A DNA stretch of 64,000 bases, taken from contig NZ_LR026975.1 of the NCBI RefSeq assembly GCF_900603025.1, forward strand, positions 4,836,001 to 4,900,000, in the 5' to 3' direction. Of the stretch, positions 1-8,172 are shown one piece after another. A model generated the notes under the pieces. It saw only the letters and a program-made list of their open reading frames with translations, did not search any database and was not told the origin of the DNA. Position 1 is the stretch's first letter; each line of letters begins with the position of its first letter. Source of the DNA: Mycolicibacterium hassiacum DSM 44199. Lineage in GTDB: Bacteria > Actinomycetota > Actinomycetes > Mycobacteriales > Mycobacteriaceae. The translations under genes and the position numbers were made by a program.

Positions 1-1
1 T

Positions 2-556
2 GTTGTTGCTGTTCTTCGGCGCCGTTTTACGAAGGTGGTTTCCATCACTGAGCCGCTCGTGCAGCGGGTCGGTTCGCACTTGGTGATGGTCGCGGGGCGG
101 CGATCTCGCATCACGATGCGGGATGACTTGGGTAGGGAGATTAGGTGTGAATACAACCGCGCATTCATGGGACTACCAACGACCGACCAACGGCCAGATT
201 CTGTGATTTGGATCGGTAGCGTCGACAGGATGCTAATTATCGACGCGAAGTACAGGGTCCAGAATGATTCGGATTATGTATCGCGTTTTGGAATGCCGGG
301 GCCATTGGCCGAAGATATCAATACTATTCACCGATATCGTGACGCAATTGTCCATACTCAGGCGCCGCATCGGCGGATCGTGTATGGTGGGTTGGTTGCA
401 TTTCCTGGCCGGGATTCCGCTCGGTATCGGAACCATCGCTTCTATCGGAGCTGGCATGCGGTACGTATTGGGGGTGTTCCAATGCTTCCGAACAACACGG
501 CGATGATGGAAGAACTCCTCGACGCATACCTTAGTGACTTACCCGGAGGTGCCTAG
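2..556 (+). CDS. DUF2357/McrC-like PD-(D/E)XK nuclease, 5' end outside window
   Basis: The reading frame is open to the left edge, so only the C-terminal part (about 184 codons) is present. Counting from an internal GTG at 35, a nuclease core is visible: Pro54-Asp55 in 'RPDSV', then Asp70-Ala-Lys72 in 'LIIDAKYR', followed by the helix 'EDINTIHRYRDAI'. This spacing fits PD-(D/E)XK enzymes of the DUF2357/DUF524 group, which act with an AAA+/GTPase partner in McrBC- or LlaJI-like restriction. The stop overlaps the methyltransferase start by one base, so the two are one transcription unit. The missing partner would be expected upstream. Base composition is clearly lower in GC than the core genes to the right. 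Confidence 0.72.
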   Translation, partial: VVAVLRRRFTKVVSITEPLVQRVGSHLVMVAGRRSRITMRDDLGREIRCEYNRAFMGLPTTDQRPDSVIWIGSVDRMLIIDAKYRVQNDSDYVSRFGMPGPLAEDINTIHRYRDAIVHTQAPHRRIVYGGLVAFPGRDSARYRNHRFYRSWHAVRIGGVPMLPNNTAMMEELLDAYLSDLPGGA

Positions 557-1740
557 TGAGATTCACTGTTGCTGATGTCTTCGCAGGGTGCGGGGGCTTA
601 TCGTACGGGTTTGTGCGAACGGGTCTGTTCGACGTAGTGTTAGGAACGGATATCGACGAGCGTGCGCTGGAAACGTTCGCTCACAACCACGCCAAGCATG
701 GCTCGAATCCCATCACCGTTTCGGGAGATATTAGGTCTATCGCTCCCAGTGCACTTGCGAAGAAGCTGAGTGTTTTCGGTCTTGACGAACGTGGCACTCT
801 AGATGTGCTTGTGGGTGGTCCGCCGTGCGAGGGTTTCAGTCAGAATCGGCGCCACGAAGTCATTCTTCCTAGTGGTGAGCGCGCATTTATTCGAAACCCA
901 CTCGATAATGATGATGCCCGAAACGATCTCTTCCGCTATTTTCTTGCGCTAGTAGATATTTTGCGACCTCGTATGGTTCTAATCGAGAATGTCCCTCAGA
1001 TGATTTCTTCACGCAAGGGTGCAACTGTGAGGGAGATCGAGCGCACTCTTGCGATGATTGGTTATCAAACTGAGTGGAAAATCCTCATAGCAACCGACTA
1101 TGGGGTTCCGCAGATTCGAAGGAGAGCTTTCGTCGTTGCCTGGCAGAAGGGAATCAAGGGATTTACCTGGCCTGAACCGACGCATGGCAAAGAGAAACCA
1201 GGAGTCAAATCTGCCTTATTGCCAATCGTCACCGTGAGGGATGCCATTGCTGACCTTCCGCCTGCCGGCAAGACGGAGAGGGGGCGCGGTAATGTCGCCA
1301 GGTACCGAAAGACGAACAGCGCGTATGCGAAGTCGATGCAGTCTAATATCGCGACGCCTATGAATCATGTGGCTCGTACCCCAGGGGAGATGGTTCTGAG
1401 GCGGTTGCGTGCGATGCGTCCTGGAATGATTACGGCCGATCTTCCGCCTGAGCTTCGTCCAAAGTCTCATTACTACAATTGTTATGGACGTCTGGCGTGG
1501 GACGCTCCGGCGAAGACCATCACAAAAAGCTGCAACTACCTCGGATCGGGTTGCTTCGGGCACCCAGAAGAGGACCGAGGGATCACGATGCGTGAGGCGG
1601 CGCGTCTTCAAAGTTTTGACGATGATTTTGATTTCTTAAGTGGTTCGGAGCCTCACGTTGCGAAGATGGTCGGTAGCGCAGTGCCCCCGTTGTTGGCATC
1701 GGTACTGGCTGAGCAGATTGCTAAGGCTCTCGACTCCTAG
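556..1740 (+). CDS. DNA (cytosine-5-)-methyltransferase
   Basis: A 394-residue SAM-dependent C5-cytosine methyltransferase, the modification part of a restriction system. Motif I is 'DVFAGCGGLSYGF' at the N-terminus, motif IV with the catalytic Cys is 'GGPPCEGFSQNRR' (usual form PCQ), motif VI is 'IENVP', motif VIII is 'QIRRRAF', and the C-terminal motifs are 'MREAARLQSF' and 'VGSAVPP' (usual form GNAVPP). The GTG start has a GGAGG ribosome-binding site at 545-549 inside the preceding gene and overlaps its stop by one base. Vsr follows 9 bases later, as is typical for C5 methyltransferases, whose product 5-methylcytosine deaminates to T:G mismatches. The recognition sequence cannot be read from the protein. 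Confidence 0.95.
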   Translation: MRFTVADVFAGCGGLSYGFVRTGLFDVVLGTDIDERALETFAHNHAKHGSNPITVSGDIRSIAPSALAKKLSVFGLDERGTLDVLVGGPPCEGFSQNRRHEVILPSGERAFIRNPLDNDDARNDLFRYFLALVDILRPRMVLIENVPQMISSRKGATVREIERTLAMIGYQTEWKILIATDYGVPQIRRRAFVVAWQKGIKGFTWPEPTHGKEKPGVKSALLPIVTVRDAIADLPPAGKTERGRGNVARYRKTNSAYAKSMQSNIATPMNHVARTPGEMVLRRLRAMRPGMITADLPPELRPKSHYYNCYGRLAWDAPAKTITKSCNYLGSGCFGHPEEDRGITMREAARLQSFDDDFDFLSGSEPHVAKMVGSAVPPLLASVLAEQIAKALDS

Positions 1741-1749
1741 TATCGACCG

Positions 1750-2190
1750 ATGTCAAGCTGGGCGTCGTCGGAAGCTACGCGGGCCGCGATGCAGGCGAAC
1801 CGGCGGCGTGATACAAAGCCCGAGCTTCGAGTTCGTCGGTTAGCTCACGCTCTAGGGCTTCGGTACCGTGTGGACTATCGGCCACTGGCGACTGAACGTT
1901 TCAAAGCTGACATGGTTTTCACCGGAGCGAAGGTGGCAGTTTTTATAGACGGATGCTTCTGGCATGGCTGCAAGCAGCACCACCGTCCACCGACTGCGAA
2001 CTCTGATTACTGGCGTTCGAAAATTGCTGGAAATGTGATGCGAGACGCGCTAGTCGACGCCCACCTTGAGAAGAATGGCTGGGTATCCCTGAGGTTTTGG
2101 GAACACGACGACCCCGAGGTCGCAGTCCAACAAATCTTGGCCACCGTGACGTCCCGTCGCAGGTTGGCGACGGCCGATGTCGGCCGGTAG
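1750..2190 (+). CDS. vsr: Very short patch repair (Vsr) endonuclease
   Basis: A 146-residue Vsr family nickase, which cuts next to T:G mismatches arising by deamination of 5-methylcytosine and so offsets the mutagenic effect of the methyltransferase upstream. Family signatures are 'NRRRDTKPELRVRR' near the N-terminus, the Asp-containing strand 'KADMVF', the zinc-site segment 'IDGCFWHGCKQHH', and 'SKIAGNVMRD'. Length is normal. It starts 9 bases after the methyltransferase stop and is in the same operon. Confidence 0.95.
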   Translation: MSSWASSEATRAAMQANRRRDTKPELRVRRLAHALGLRYRVDYRPLATERFKADMVFTGAKVAVFIDGCFWHGCKQHHRPPTANSDYWRSKIAGNVMRDALVDAHLEKNGWVSLRFWEHDDPEVAVQQILATVTSRRRLATADVGR

Positions 2191-2233
2191 CGACTGGGGG
2201 TGTTTCTAGAGATGCTCGGAGCGCCTCCCTAGC

Positions 2234-2250
2234 CTCGATTTTGCATCGAG
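2234..2250. terminator. Small hairpin after vsr
   Basis: CTCGAT and ATCGAG form a 6-bp stem with a 5-base loop, 44 bases after the vsr stop. There is no U-run right after it, so it is only a weak terminator candidate. The rest of 2191-2400 holds no convincing gene. It includes a T7 run near 2300 and probably one end of the IS1380-family element. Confidence 0.3.
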
Positions 2251-2583
2251 TTGACGCGGAGTTGCTTTGAACGCTGGTTGTGTTGCTGGGGCGGTTTTTT
2301 TGGTATGACGGCATGATCGGTCGTCCCGTGTCGCCGGGTGGGGCGGGCTTTCCCAGGGCCTGTGGTTCTTTCGTGATCGGTGGTCAAAGGGGGCTGGCGG
2401 TTATCCGAAGGCGGTGCGCAGGTGTTGCCAGGCGGTGACGATCGCTGCGGCCCATCGCCAGGTGGCGTCGATGCGTAGCCGTAGTTGGCGGGCGCCGCGG
2501 GTGATGCGGGCGGCGACGTGCAGGACGCGGTAGCGGAAAGTGTTGATCTCGGCGCGGGCCAGCCCGGGCTGGTTGCGGAAGCC

Positions 2584-2734
2584 GATGAGTCTGGTCCAGG
2601 TGACCAGGTCGGCGGCGGCCAGCACGATTTCCAGCCAGGCGGCGTTGGCCCAAAACGAGTGACACGGCAGGTTGCGCAGGCCGGTGGCTTTGAGTTCGCG
2701 GATGCGGTCTTCGACGCGGGCGTGCTGGCGATGA
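2584..2734. repeat. Target-site duplication, copy 1 (151 bp)
   Basis: Identical by eye to 4374-4524 and located directly outside the left end of the IS1634-like element. The copy belongs to the coding region of the IS1380-family transposase. The next base (C) also matches by chance. Confidence 0.93.
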
Positions 2735-4373
2735 CCCGACTTGGCTCAATTTAGTGCGCACGTTCGGCGCGGATCTTGAGCAGGGCGGAGCGCAGGTCAT
2801 CGGGTAGTGGGTCGGCGGCGGTGAGGGTTTGGTTGCCTGCCTGGATTTTCACGGTGCGATAGCGGCGTGCGGTACGGACGAACTTCTTGATGCTCCAGCC
2901 GGTTTGGGTTTCGATGTGGTGGCTGACGGCCATCGCGGCGACCACGATGCTCAGGTGGGCCTCGATGGAATCACGTAGGTGGTGATAGATCGGGCGGGCT
3001 TGCAGGTCGTGCTTGGACATCCGAAAGGACTTCTCGATGCGCCACAGCTGGTGGTAAGCGTCGATGACGAACGTCGAGGATGCGCTGGTGAGGTTGGTGG
3101 TGTAGCCCTTCCAGCCGGCCAACGCTCGGGTCTTGGCTTCCAGAGTGCGATTGACCGACTTGGCAGCGCCGGTGAGCTGGATGTAGCGGTTGCGTTTCAC
3201 CGGGGCGTGCCCGTCGACGGCGCGTTCGGCCTTGCGGACCTGCTCGTCGATGCCGGCAGCGTGCGCCGAGCACGGTCGGCGCGGAACTGATAGTAGATAA
3301 CCCGGTCGGGGATGCCGCGGGTCTTCTCGGCGCTGGTGGCAGGCCAAGGCTGAGTCAGCACCAGCCCGTCGGGGATCACCTCGTCGGGGTGGTTGTCGCG
3401 CCATTCGCGCACCACATCGGGCAGAAACGGGATGCGGGTGCCCAGGATGAACGACAGCCCGGCGGCTTTGATCGCGACCTGGTTGGCCTCCGAGATCATC
3501 CCGGCGTCAGCGACGACGGTGACGTCGGTGAGCTGGTGGGCGGACTTGAAGGCGTTGATGACCGGCAACATGGTGGCGGTCTCGGCCTTGTTGCCCTCGA
3601 AAGCTTGCACGGTCAGCGGGAACCCGGCGGCGTCGGTCAACAACCCGAGGGTGATCTGAGGTTCCAGGCGGCGCTCCTTGGAGAAACCGGGTTCGCGGAA
3701 TCCGTCGCCGGCGTCGGTTTCGAAGTACAGCGTCGAGACGTCGAAAAGCACCAGCGACGCCGGCCCCAACCCGGCGCGTCGTGCACTGGCGGTGGCCAAG
3801 GCTTGGCGCCACTGCGGGCGGGCATAGCTGGGCAGGCGCCGCTTGACGGTGGCATAGGACGCGGGTTCGACGCCGACCTCGGTCAGTACCCGTCCGGCGT
3901 CGATCTTGCTGGTGGGTTCGATGATCCGGGCGAGCACCAGATCGCGAAACACAGTGTCGCCCTTGGTGGCCGACTCGAATCCCAGGATCCGGTACGCAGC
4001 GCACAGCGCGTCCCACAAGTGCGTCATCCGGGTGGAGGTGATGGGCAGCGGCTCCGAGCCCGCCGGTGCGGTCACATCGAGATCGAGCACAGCCTGGTTA
4101 GCCGCCAACCGCTCGGCCGCGGCAGCCTTCAACGCAGCCAACTCGGCCTCATCATGGGCCGAGCCCAGATGTTCAATCGAGCGCGACCCGCGCCGAGACG
4201 ACCACACGATCTGCACCGCGGTCGCCCCCGAGGCGGTCTTCACGGTGCGCACATAGGCCACCCCGGCAGCCTACGGACCCGATTTAGTGCACAAATTCTG
4301 TCCCGACCGACCAAGAAACCACAGGTCAAGACCGCACGGCCGAAGTCAATCCGCAACCGTGAGCCAAGTCAGG
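2735..4373 (-). mobile_element. IS1634/IS1549-like insertion sequence (1,639 bp)
   Basis: Ends are defined by an inverted repeat: CCCGACTTGGCTCA at the left, and CCTGACTTGGCTCA read inward from the right end at 4373 (13 of 14 identical). It sits inside the IS1380-family transposase gene and is flanked by a 151-bp direct repeat. Such very long target duplications are a known hallmark of this group, as reported for IS1549 of M. smegmatis. Size matches the family. Confidence 0.88.
2751..4261 (-). pseudogene. IS1634-family transposase with one-base frameshift
   Basis: A GTG start at 4261 opens 'MAYVRTVKTASG', and the reading continues through 'SLVLFDVSTLYFETD' and 'VVADAGMIS' (DDE-type strands) to 'RADRARRTL' near 3262. 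From there the homology continues in another frame as 'GIDEQVRKAERAV' and 'YHQLWRIEKSFRMSK', the Y-R-E-K region of the IS4 superfamily, ending at 2751. One base appears missing near 3253-3257. Restoring it gives about 503 residues, the expected length. The frame change is not at a slippery run typical of programmed shifting, so loss of function or a sequencing error is likelier. Confidence 0.85.
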
Positions 4374-4524
4374 GATGAGTCTGGTCCAGGTGACCAGGTC
4401 GGCGGCGGCCAGCACGATTTCCAGCCAGGCGGCGTTGGCCCAAAACGAGTGACACGGCAGGTTGCGCAGGCCGGTGGCTTTGAGTTCGCGGATGCGGTCT
4501 TCGACGCGGGCGTGCTGGCGATGA
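4374..4524. repeat. Target-site duplication, copy 2 (151 bp)
   Basis: Second copy of the direct repeat, outside the right end of the IS1634-like element. No mismatch was seen between the copies, which suggests a recent insertion. Confidence 0.93.
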
Positions 4525-5730
4525 CGTAGCTCCAGGCCGGCGACTTGCCCGGGCACCACGCCGTGGGGTGTGTCGGTGATGAACGCGGTGACGCGCATCC
4601 CGTCGGCGTCGGTGAACCGTAACTGTGCACCCGGATGGGGGCGCTCCTTGCGCAGGATCAGTCGGGTGCCGGGCGGCCAGCTCTCGAGGTTGACCAGGTC
4701 GGTGGCCTCGGCGACCCAGGCCCCGTCGCGGATTCCGCCGCGGGTGTCGATGGCCGGATACCAGCATGAACCGAGGTTGAGGGTGTCCACGGCGTCCTGG
4801 ACGCGAACGTCGACGGGGTAGCCGAACGAGAACCCACCCCGGCAGTGCGGCAGGCCTCGGCGAACTTATGGGTGGCCCCGGCGGTGTCGCAGCGCACCAA
4901 CACCTTCGGCTTATCGGGGTCGCCGGGTTGATCGGGGTCGGGCTGCCACGCTGGGGGCAGCGCGGCCAGGGCCTGCTCCAGGACAATGATGTGATCGCTG
5001 GCGGTGTTGGCACCGGCGTTGCCGGTGCGCAACAGCCCGCCCAGAGCTTCCCGACCGGCGATCTCCGGGCGGTCCAAAAACGCCAGCAGCGGATGGTGGC
5101 CGAACGTCTTCTTCCAGGTCGGCGTGGCGCCGGCTTTGTTGTCGGAGTGATCGATGACCAGGGTCGCATCGATGTCGATGTGCAACCAGTCCTGATCAGC
5201 GGGGGCCGCTCCGGCGTCCCAGGCCGCCGCTCGCGCGGCGGCCCGCGCGGCCCGCACCGCGGGCAGGTGGGCGGCGTCGATGCGCTCATCGACCAGCCGC
5301 CACATCGTCGTCGTCGACGCCGCGGCACCGAACACATGCTCACGATCGCCGCACAGCTGGCCGACCCCGTCGATGCAGTCCGCCCCGTCGGCGACCGCGG
5401 CGGCCAGATCAGCGAAGACATCACCGGGGGCGTAAACCCACGGGCCCCGGTAGGTGTCGGCCAAAGCTACGGTGACCTGCGTTGATAGGCCCGTGCGGTC
5501 GGCGAGTTCACGCACCATGCCCATCCCGGCGTGCGACACGACGCCGTGGCCGTCGGCTGAGACTTTCACCCGTGGTGCGACCGCGATATTCTTCACCTGC
5601 GAGGTGCCTTTCCGTGGGAACGATCCGAACCTTAGACAAGTCCGATTATTCCTTACAGGACAGGCACTTTCGCTTATCTACACGCCATCAAGGGCAACAT
5701 TCCACGAAAAATCCGGGCTAGGCCCCGACG

Positions 5731-5787
5731 CGAAACTACGGTTGTTGACGTAAACCGCGAGAGCGGCCGTCAACAACCGTAGTTTCG
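5731..5787. terminator. Perfect 19-bp inverted repeat downstream of aldehyde dehydrogenase
   Basis: Arms CGAAACTACGGTTGTTGAC (5731-5749) and its exact complement (5769-5787) enclose a 19-base loop. It lies between the IS right end and the aldehyde dehydrogenase gene. It may act as a second terminator for the minus-strand gene, or may be a dispersed repeat. Confidence 0.55.
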
Positions 5788-5793
5788 GCGAAT

Positions 5794-5816
5794 GGTTGGG
5801 GCGAGGCGCCCCAACC
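5794..5816 (-). terminator. Terminator hairpin of the aldehyde dehydrogenase gene
   Basis: GGTTGGGGCG and CGCCCCAACC pair perfectly over 10 bp with a 3-base loop. The hairpin begins 4 bases after the stop codon at 5821. There is no U-run, as is common for mycobacterial terminators. Confidence 0.6.
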
Positions 5817-5820
5817 GGGT

Positions 5821-7299
5821 TCAGTCCTCGGGGGTGTAGCCGAACGGCAGCAGCACGCTCTTGTGCTCGACGTAGGCCTCGATGCCCTCCGGCCCGTTCT
5901 CGCGGCCGATGCCGGAGTTCTTGTAGCCGCCGAACGGCGAACCCGGATCGAACGCGTACATGTTGACCGCGTAGGTGCCGGTGCGGATCTTCGAGGCGAT
6001 CTCGATCGCCTTCTTGTTGTCGGTGGTCCACACGCTGCCGGCCAACCCGTACACCGAGTCGTTGGCGATGCGGACCGCGTCCTCCTCGGTGTCGTAGGGG
6101 ATGATGCACAGCACCGGCCCGAAGATCTCCTCCTGGGCGATGGTCATCTTGTTGTCGACGTCGGCGAACACCGTCGGCTGCACGAAGTAGCCCTTGTCCA
6201 GCCCCTCGGGGCGACCGCCGCCGGTCACCAACCGGGCGCCCTCCTCGATGCCCTTCTTGATATAGCCCTCGACACGCTGACGCTGCTTCTCGCTGATCAG
6301 CGGGCCGATCGCGGCGTTCGGGTCATCGGGCAGGCCCACCGGCATCGACGCCACCAGGTTCGACACCTTCTCGACGACCTCGTCGTAGCGCGACCGCGGC
6401 GCCAGGATGCGGGTCTGCGCCACACACGCCTGGCCGCTGTTCATCAGGCCCGCGAAGCCCAGCATCGGCAGCGTGGAGTCGAGGTCGGCGTCCTCGAGGA
6501 TGATCGCCGCGGACTTACCGCCCAGCTCGAGCGTGCACGGCTTGAGCTTCTCGGCGGCGAGCTTGGCGATCTCCTTGCCGACCTGCGAGCTGCCGGTGAA
6601 CGTGTACTTGTCCGGCTCCGGGTTGGCGGTCAGCGCCTGTCCGGTCTCCGCACCGCCGGGCACGATCGACAGCACCCCCTCGGGCAGCCCGGCCTCGGCG
6701 AAGATCTCGGCCAGCGCGAAGCCCGACAGCGGGGTCTCGGCGGCCGGCTTGAGCACCACCGTGCAGCCGGCCAGCAGCGCCGGGCCGAGCTTGTTGGCGG
6801 CCAGGAAGAACGGCACGTTCCAGGCGGTGATCGCGCCGACCACGCCGATCGGCTCGCGCACCACCAGCGTCTGGCCGTAGATGCCGTCCCGGATCTCCTT
6901 CCAGACGAACTTGTCCGCCGCCTCGTTCGCGTAGTACTTGAACGCCGACATCGCGGCGCCGTACTGCATCATGTCGACCGTGGTCGGCGGCTGACCGGTC
7001 TCCGCCGACAGCAGGAACTTCAGGTGGTCGGCGCGCTCCTCCATCAGCGCGACCGCCCGCTGCAGCACCGCGGCCCGCTCGTGCGGGGTCAGCTGTGGCC
7101 ACGGCCCCTCGTCGAACGCCGTGCGCGCGGCCGCGCAGGCGGCGTCGACGTCGGCCTTCACCGCCAACGGCACCTTGCCGACCAGCTCACCGGTCGCGGG
7201 CGAGTGCACCTCGATCACCTCGGAGGAGGCCGGCTCAACCCATTTGCCGCCGATGAACAGCTTGTCCCACTCGGTCTTGAAAGCGACGGTCTGTGTCAA
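5821..7299 (-). CDS. NAD(P)-dependent aldehyde dehydrogenase (Rv0223c type)
   Basis: A 492-residue aldehyde dehydrogenase that oxidises an aldehyde to the acid. Seen: cofactor-site segments 'AWNVPFFLAANKLGPALLAG' and 'FTGSSQVGK', the general-base Glu in 'LELGGKSAAI', the catalytic Cys in 'MNSGQACVAQTR' (about residue 290), and the late motif 'EEIFGPVL'. Overall sequence is close to M. tuberculosis Rv0223c as remembered. The TTG start at 7299 has a GAGGAG element upstream. The substrate is unknown. It marks the left end of the conserved Rv0223c-Rv0271c block, and the next gene in the same direction is the methyltransferase. Confidence 0.93.
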   Translation of the reverse strand: MTQTVAFKTEWDKLFIGGKWVEPASSEVIEVHSPATGELVGKVPLAVKADVDAACAAARTAFDEGPWPQLTPHERAAVLQRAVALMEERADHLKFLLSAETGQPPTTVDMMQYGAAMSAFKYYANEAADKFVWKEIRDGIYGQTLVVREPIGVVGAITAWNVPFFLAANKLGPALLAGCTVVLKPAAETPLSGFALAEIFAEAGLPEGVLSIVPGGAETGQALTANPEPDKYTFTGSSQVGKEIAKLAAEKLKPCTLELGGKSAAIILEDADLDSTLPMLGFAGLMNSGQACVAQTRILAPRSRYDEVVEKVSNLVASMPVGLPDDPNAAIGPLISEKQRQRVEGYIKKGIEEGARLVTGGGRPEGLDKGYFVQPTVFADVDNKMTIAQEEIFGPVLCIIPYDTEEDAVRIANDSVYGLAGSVWTTDNKKAIEIASKIRTGTYAVNMYAFDPGSPFGGYKNSGIGRENGPEGIEAYVEHKSVLLPFGYTPED

Positions 7300-7353
7300 C
7301 TCAATTGCTCCTCGCGTGCGGTGACGTCCGTGCGGTGTGTAGGGCCACCCTAC

Positions 7354-8148
7354 CTACGATCCGGCGATAGTAGAACCTGTTGCAACCAGCGGCTGCAGCA
7401 CCAGCACCAGGTTGCTCACCGCGAACTCCCGCAGCACCGGCACCCGGGTCAGCCACCAGGCCCAACGCGGGTGGTAGCGGGGGAAAGCAGCCAGCAGCGC
7501 GCCGGTCGCCGCCGCCCATTGCAGACCGTCGGCCGCCGACACCGCGAACAACGAGGAACCGTAGTTGTTCTTCGGCGGGTGACCGTGCCTGCGGGTGTAG
7601 CGCCGCGCGGCGCGCTCGCCGCCGAGGTAGTGCCACAGCCCGGTCTCGTGGCCCCCGAACGGGCCCAGCCACACCGTGTACGACAGCACCACCAGCCCGC
7701 CGGGGCGGGTCACCCGCATCATCTCGCGGCCCAGCCGCCAAGGCTGTGCGACGTGCTCGGCGACGTTGGACGACAGGCAGATGTCCACGCTGGCGTCGGC
7801 GAACGGCAGCGCCAGCCCGGAGGCCCGCACGTAGCCGGCCGCCGCCCCCGCGGTGCGCGGGCCGGCGTGCATCTCGTCCGGGTCGGGCTCGACGCCGATG
7901 TAGGTCAGGCCGGCGGCGTCGAACGCGGCCGCGAAGTAGCCCGGTCCGCCGCCCACGTCCAGCACGGTGCGGCCGGTGGGCTCGGTACCGGTGGCGGTGC
8001 GCCACAGGTCGGTCACCATCGCGGCGGTGTCGGCGGCCAGCGCCCCGTAGAACCGGTCCGGGTCGGACTGCTCGTAGCGGAACTCCCGCAGCAGCCGCAG
8101 CGACCGGCTCAGGGTCGCGCGGCGGGCGAACAGGTCGGTGACGGCCAC
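7354..8148 (-). CDS. mtrP: SAM-dependent methyltransferase, MtrP/Rv0224c type
   Basis: A 264-residue class I methyltransferase. The SAM-binding loop is 'VLDVGGGPGYFA', followed by the acidic strand end 'GVEPD' and the motif 'NVAEHVAQPW'. The GTG start at 8148 ('VAVTDLFARRATL') matches the M. tuberculosis Rv0224c N-terminus; the frame is open further upstream but not conserved. From memory, the corynebacterial orthologue MtrP is needed for efficient transport of trehalose mycolates, and the gene is essential in M. tuberculosis. It is divergent from the glycosyltransferase gene with only 24 bases between starts, so promoters must overlap coding DNA or lie upstream. Confidence 0.9.
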   Translation of the reverse strand: MAVTDLFARRATLSRSLRLLREFRYEQSDPDRFYGALAADTAAMVTDLWRTATGTEPTGRTVLDVGGGPGYFAAAFDAAGLTYIGVEPDPDEMHAGPRTAGAAAGYVRASGLALPFADASVDICLSSNVAEHVAQPWRLGREMMRVTRPGGLVVLSYTVWLGPFGGHETGLWHYLGGERAARRYTRRHGHPPKNNYGSSLFAVSAADGLQWAAATGALLAAFPRYHPRWAWWLTRVPVLREFAVSNLVLVLQPLVATGSTIAGS

Positions 8149-8172
8149 CCGACGAACAGTAGTGTGGACCCG

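Larger units (their letters stand above)
2401..5596 (-). pseudogene. IS1380-family transposase, frameshifted and split by an IS
   Basis: Removing the nested IS and one copy of its target duplication gives about 468 codons, the normal length of the family. The N-terminal part runs from 5596 ('MKNIAVAPRVKVSADG') with the DDE-type segment 'DWLHIDIDATLVIDH'. The middle continues in another frame as 'DTLNLGSCWYPAIDTRGG', and the C-terminus is 'ARAEINTFRYRVLHVAARI' ending at 2401. Near 4831-4832 the sense strand has GGTTCTCG where the family needs GGTTTCTCG, so one base of a short run is missing. The 1634-type element then interrupts it after 'LVTWTRLI'. Not functional as it stands, unless the missing base is a sequencing error and the insertion is ignored. 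Confidence 0.85.
2290..5720 (-). mobile_element. IS1380-family insertion sequence, interrupted by a second IS
   Basis: The element is recognised from its transposase, read on the minus strand from 5596 to 2401 around a later insertion at 2735-4373. Outer ends are approximate. The sequence near 2290 and the complement of that near 5720 share a loose CGG-T5-TGG-ATG pattern, but no clean inverted repeat or target duplication could be fixed by eye. It separates the defence module from the core chromosome. Confidence 0.6.

Noticed and set aside
3250..3262. Programmed frameshift in the IS1634-type transposase
   Set aside because: No slippery heptamer or stimulatory stem recognised; the family normally uses one open frame.
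5863..8172. Long N-terminal extension of the glycosyltransferase frame
   Set aside because: It lies antisense to the aldehyde dehydrogenase and methyltransferase genes; conserved sequence begins at 8173.
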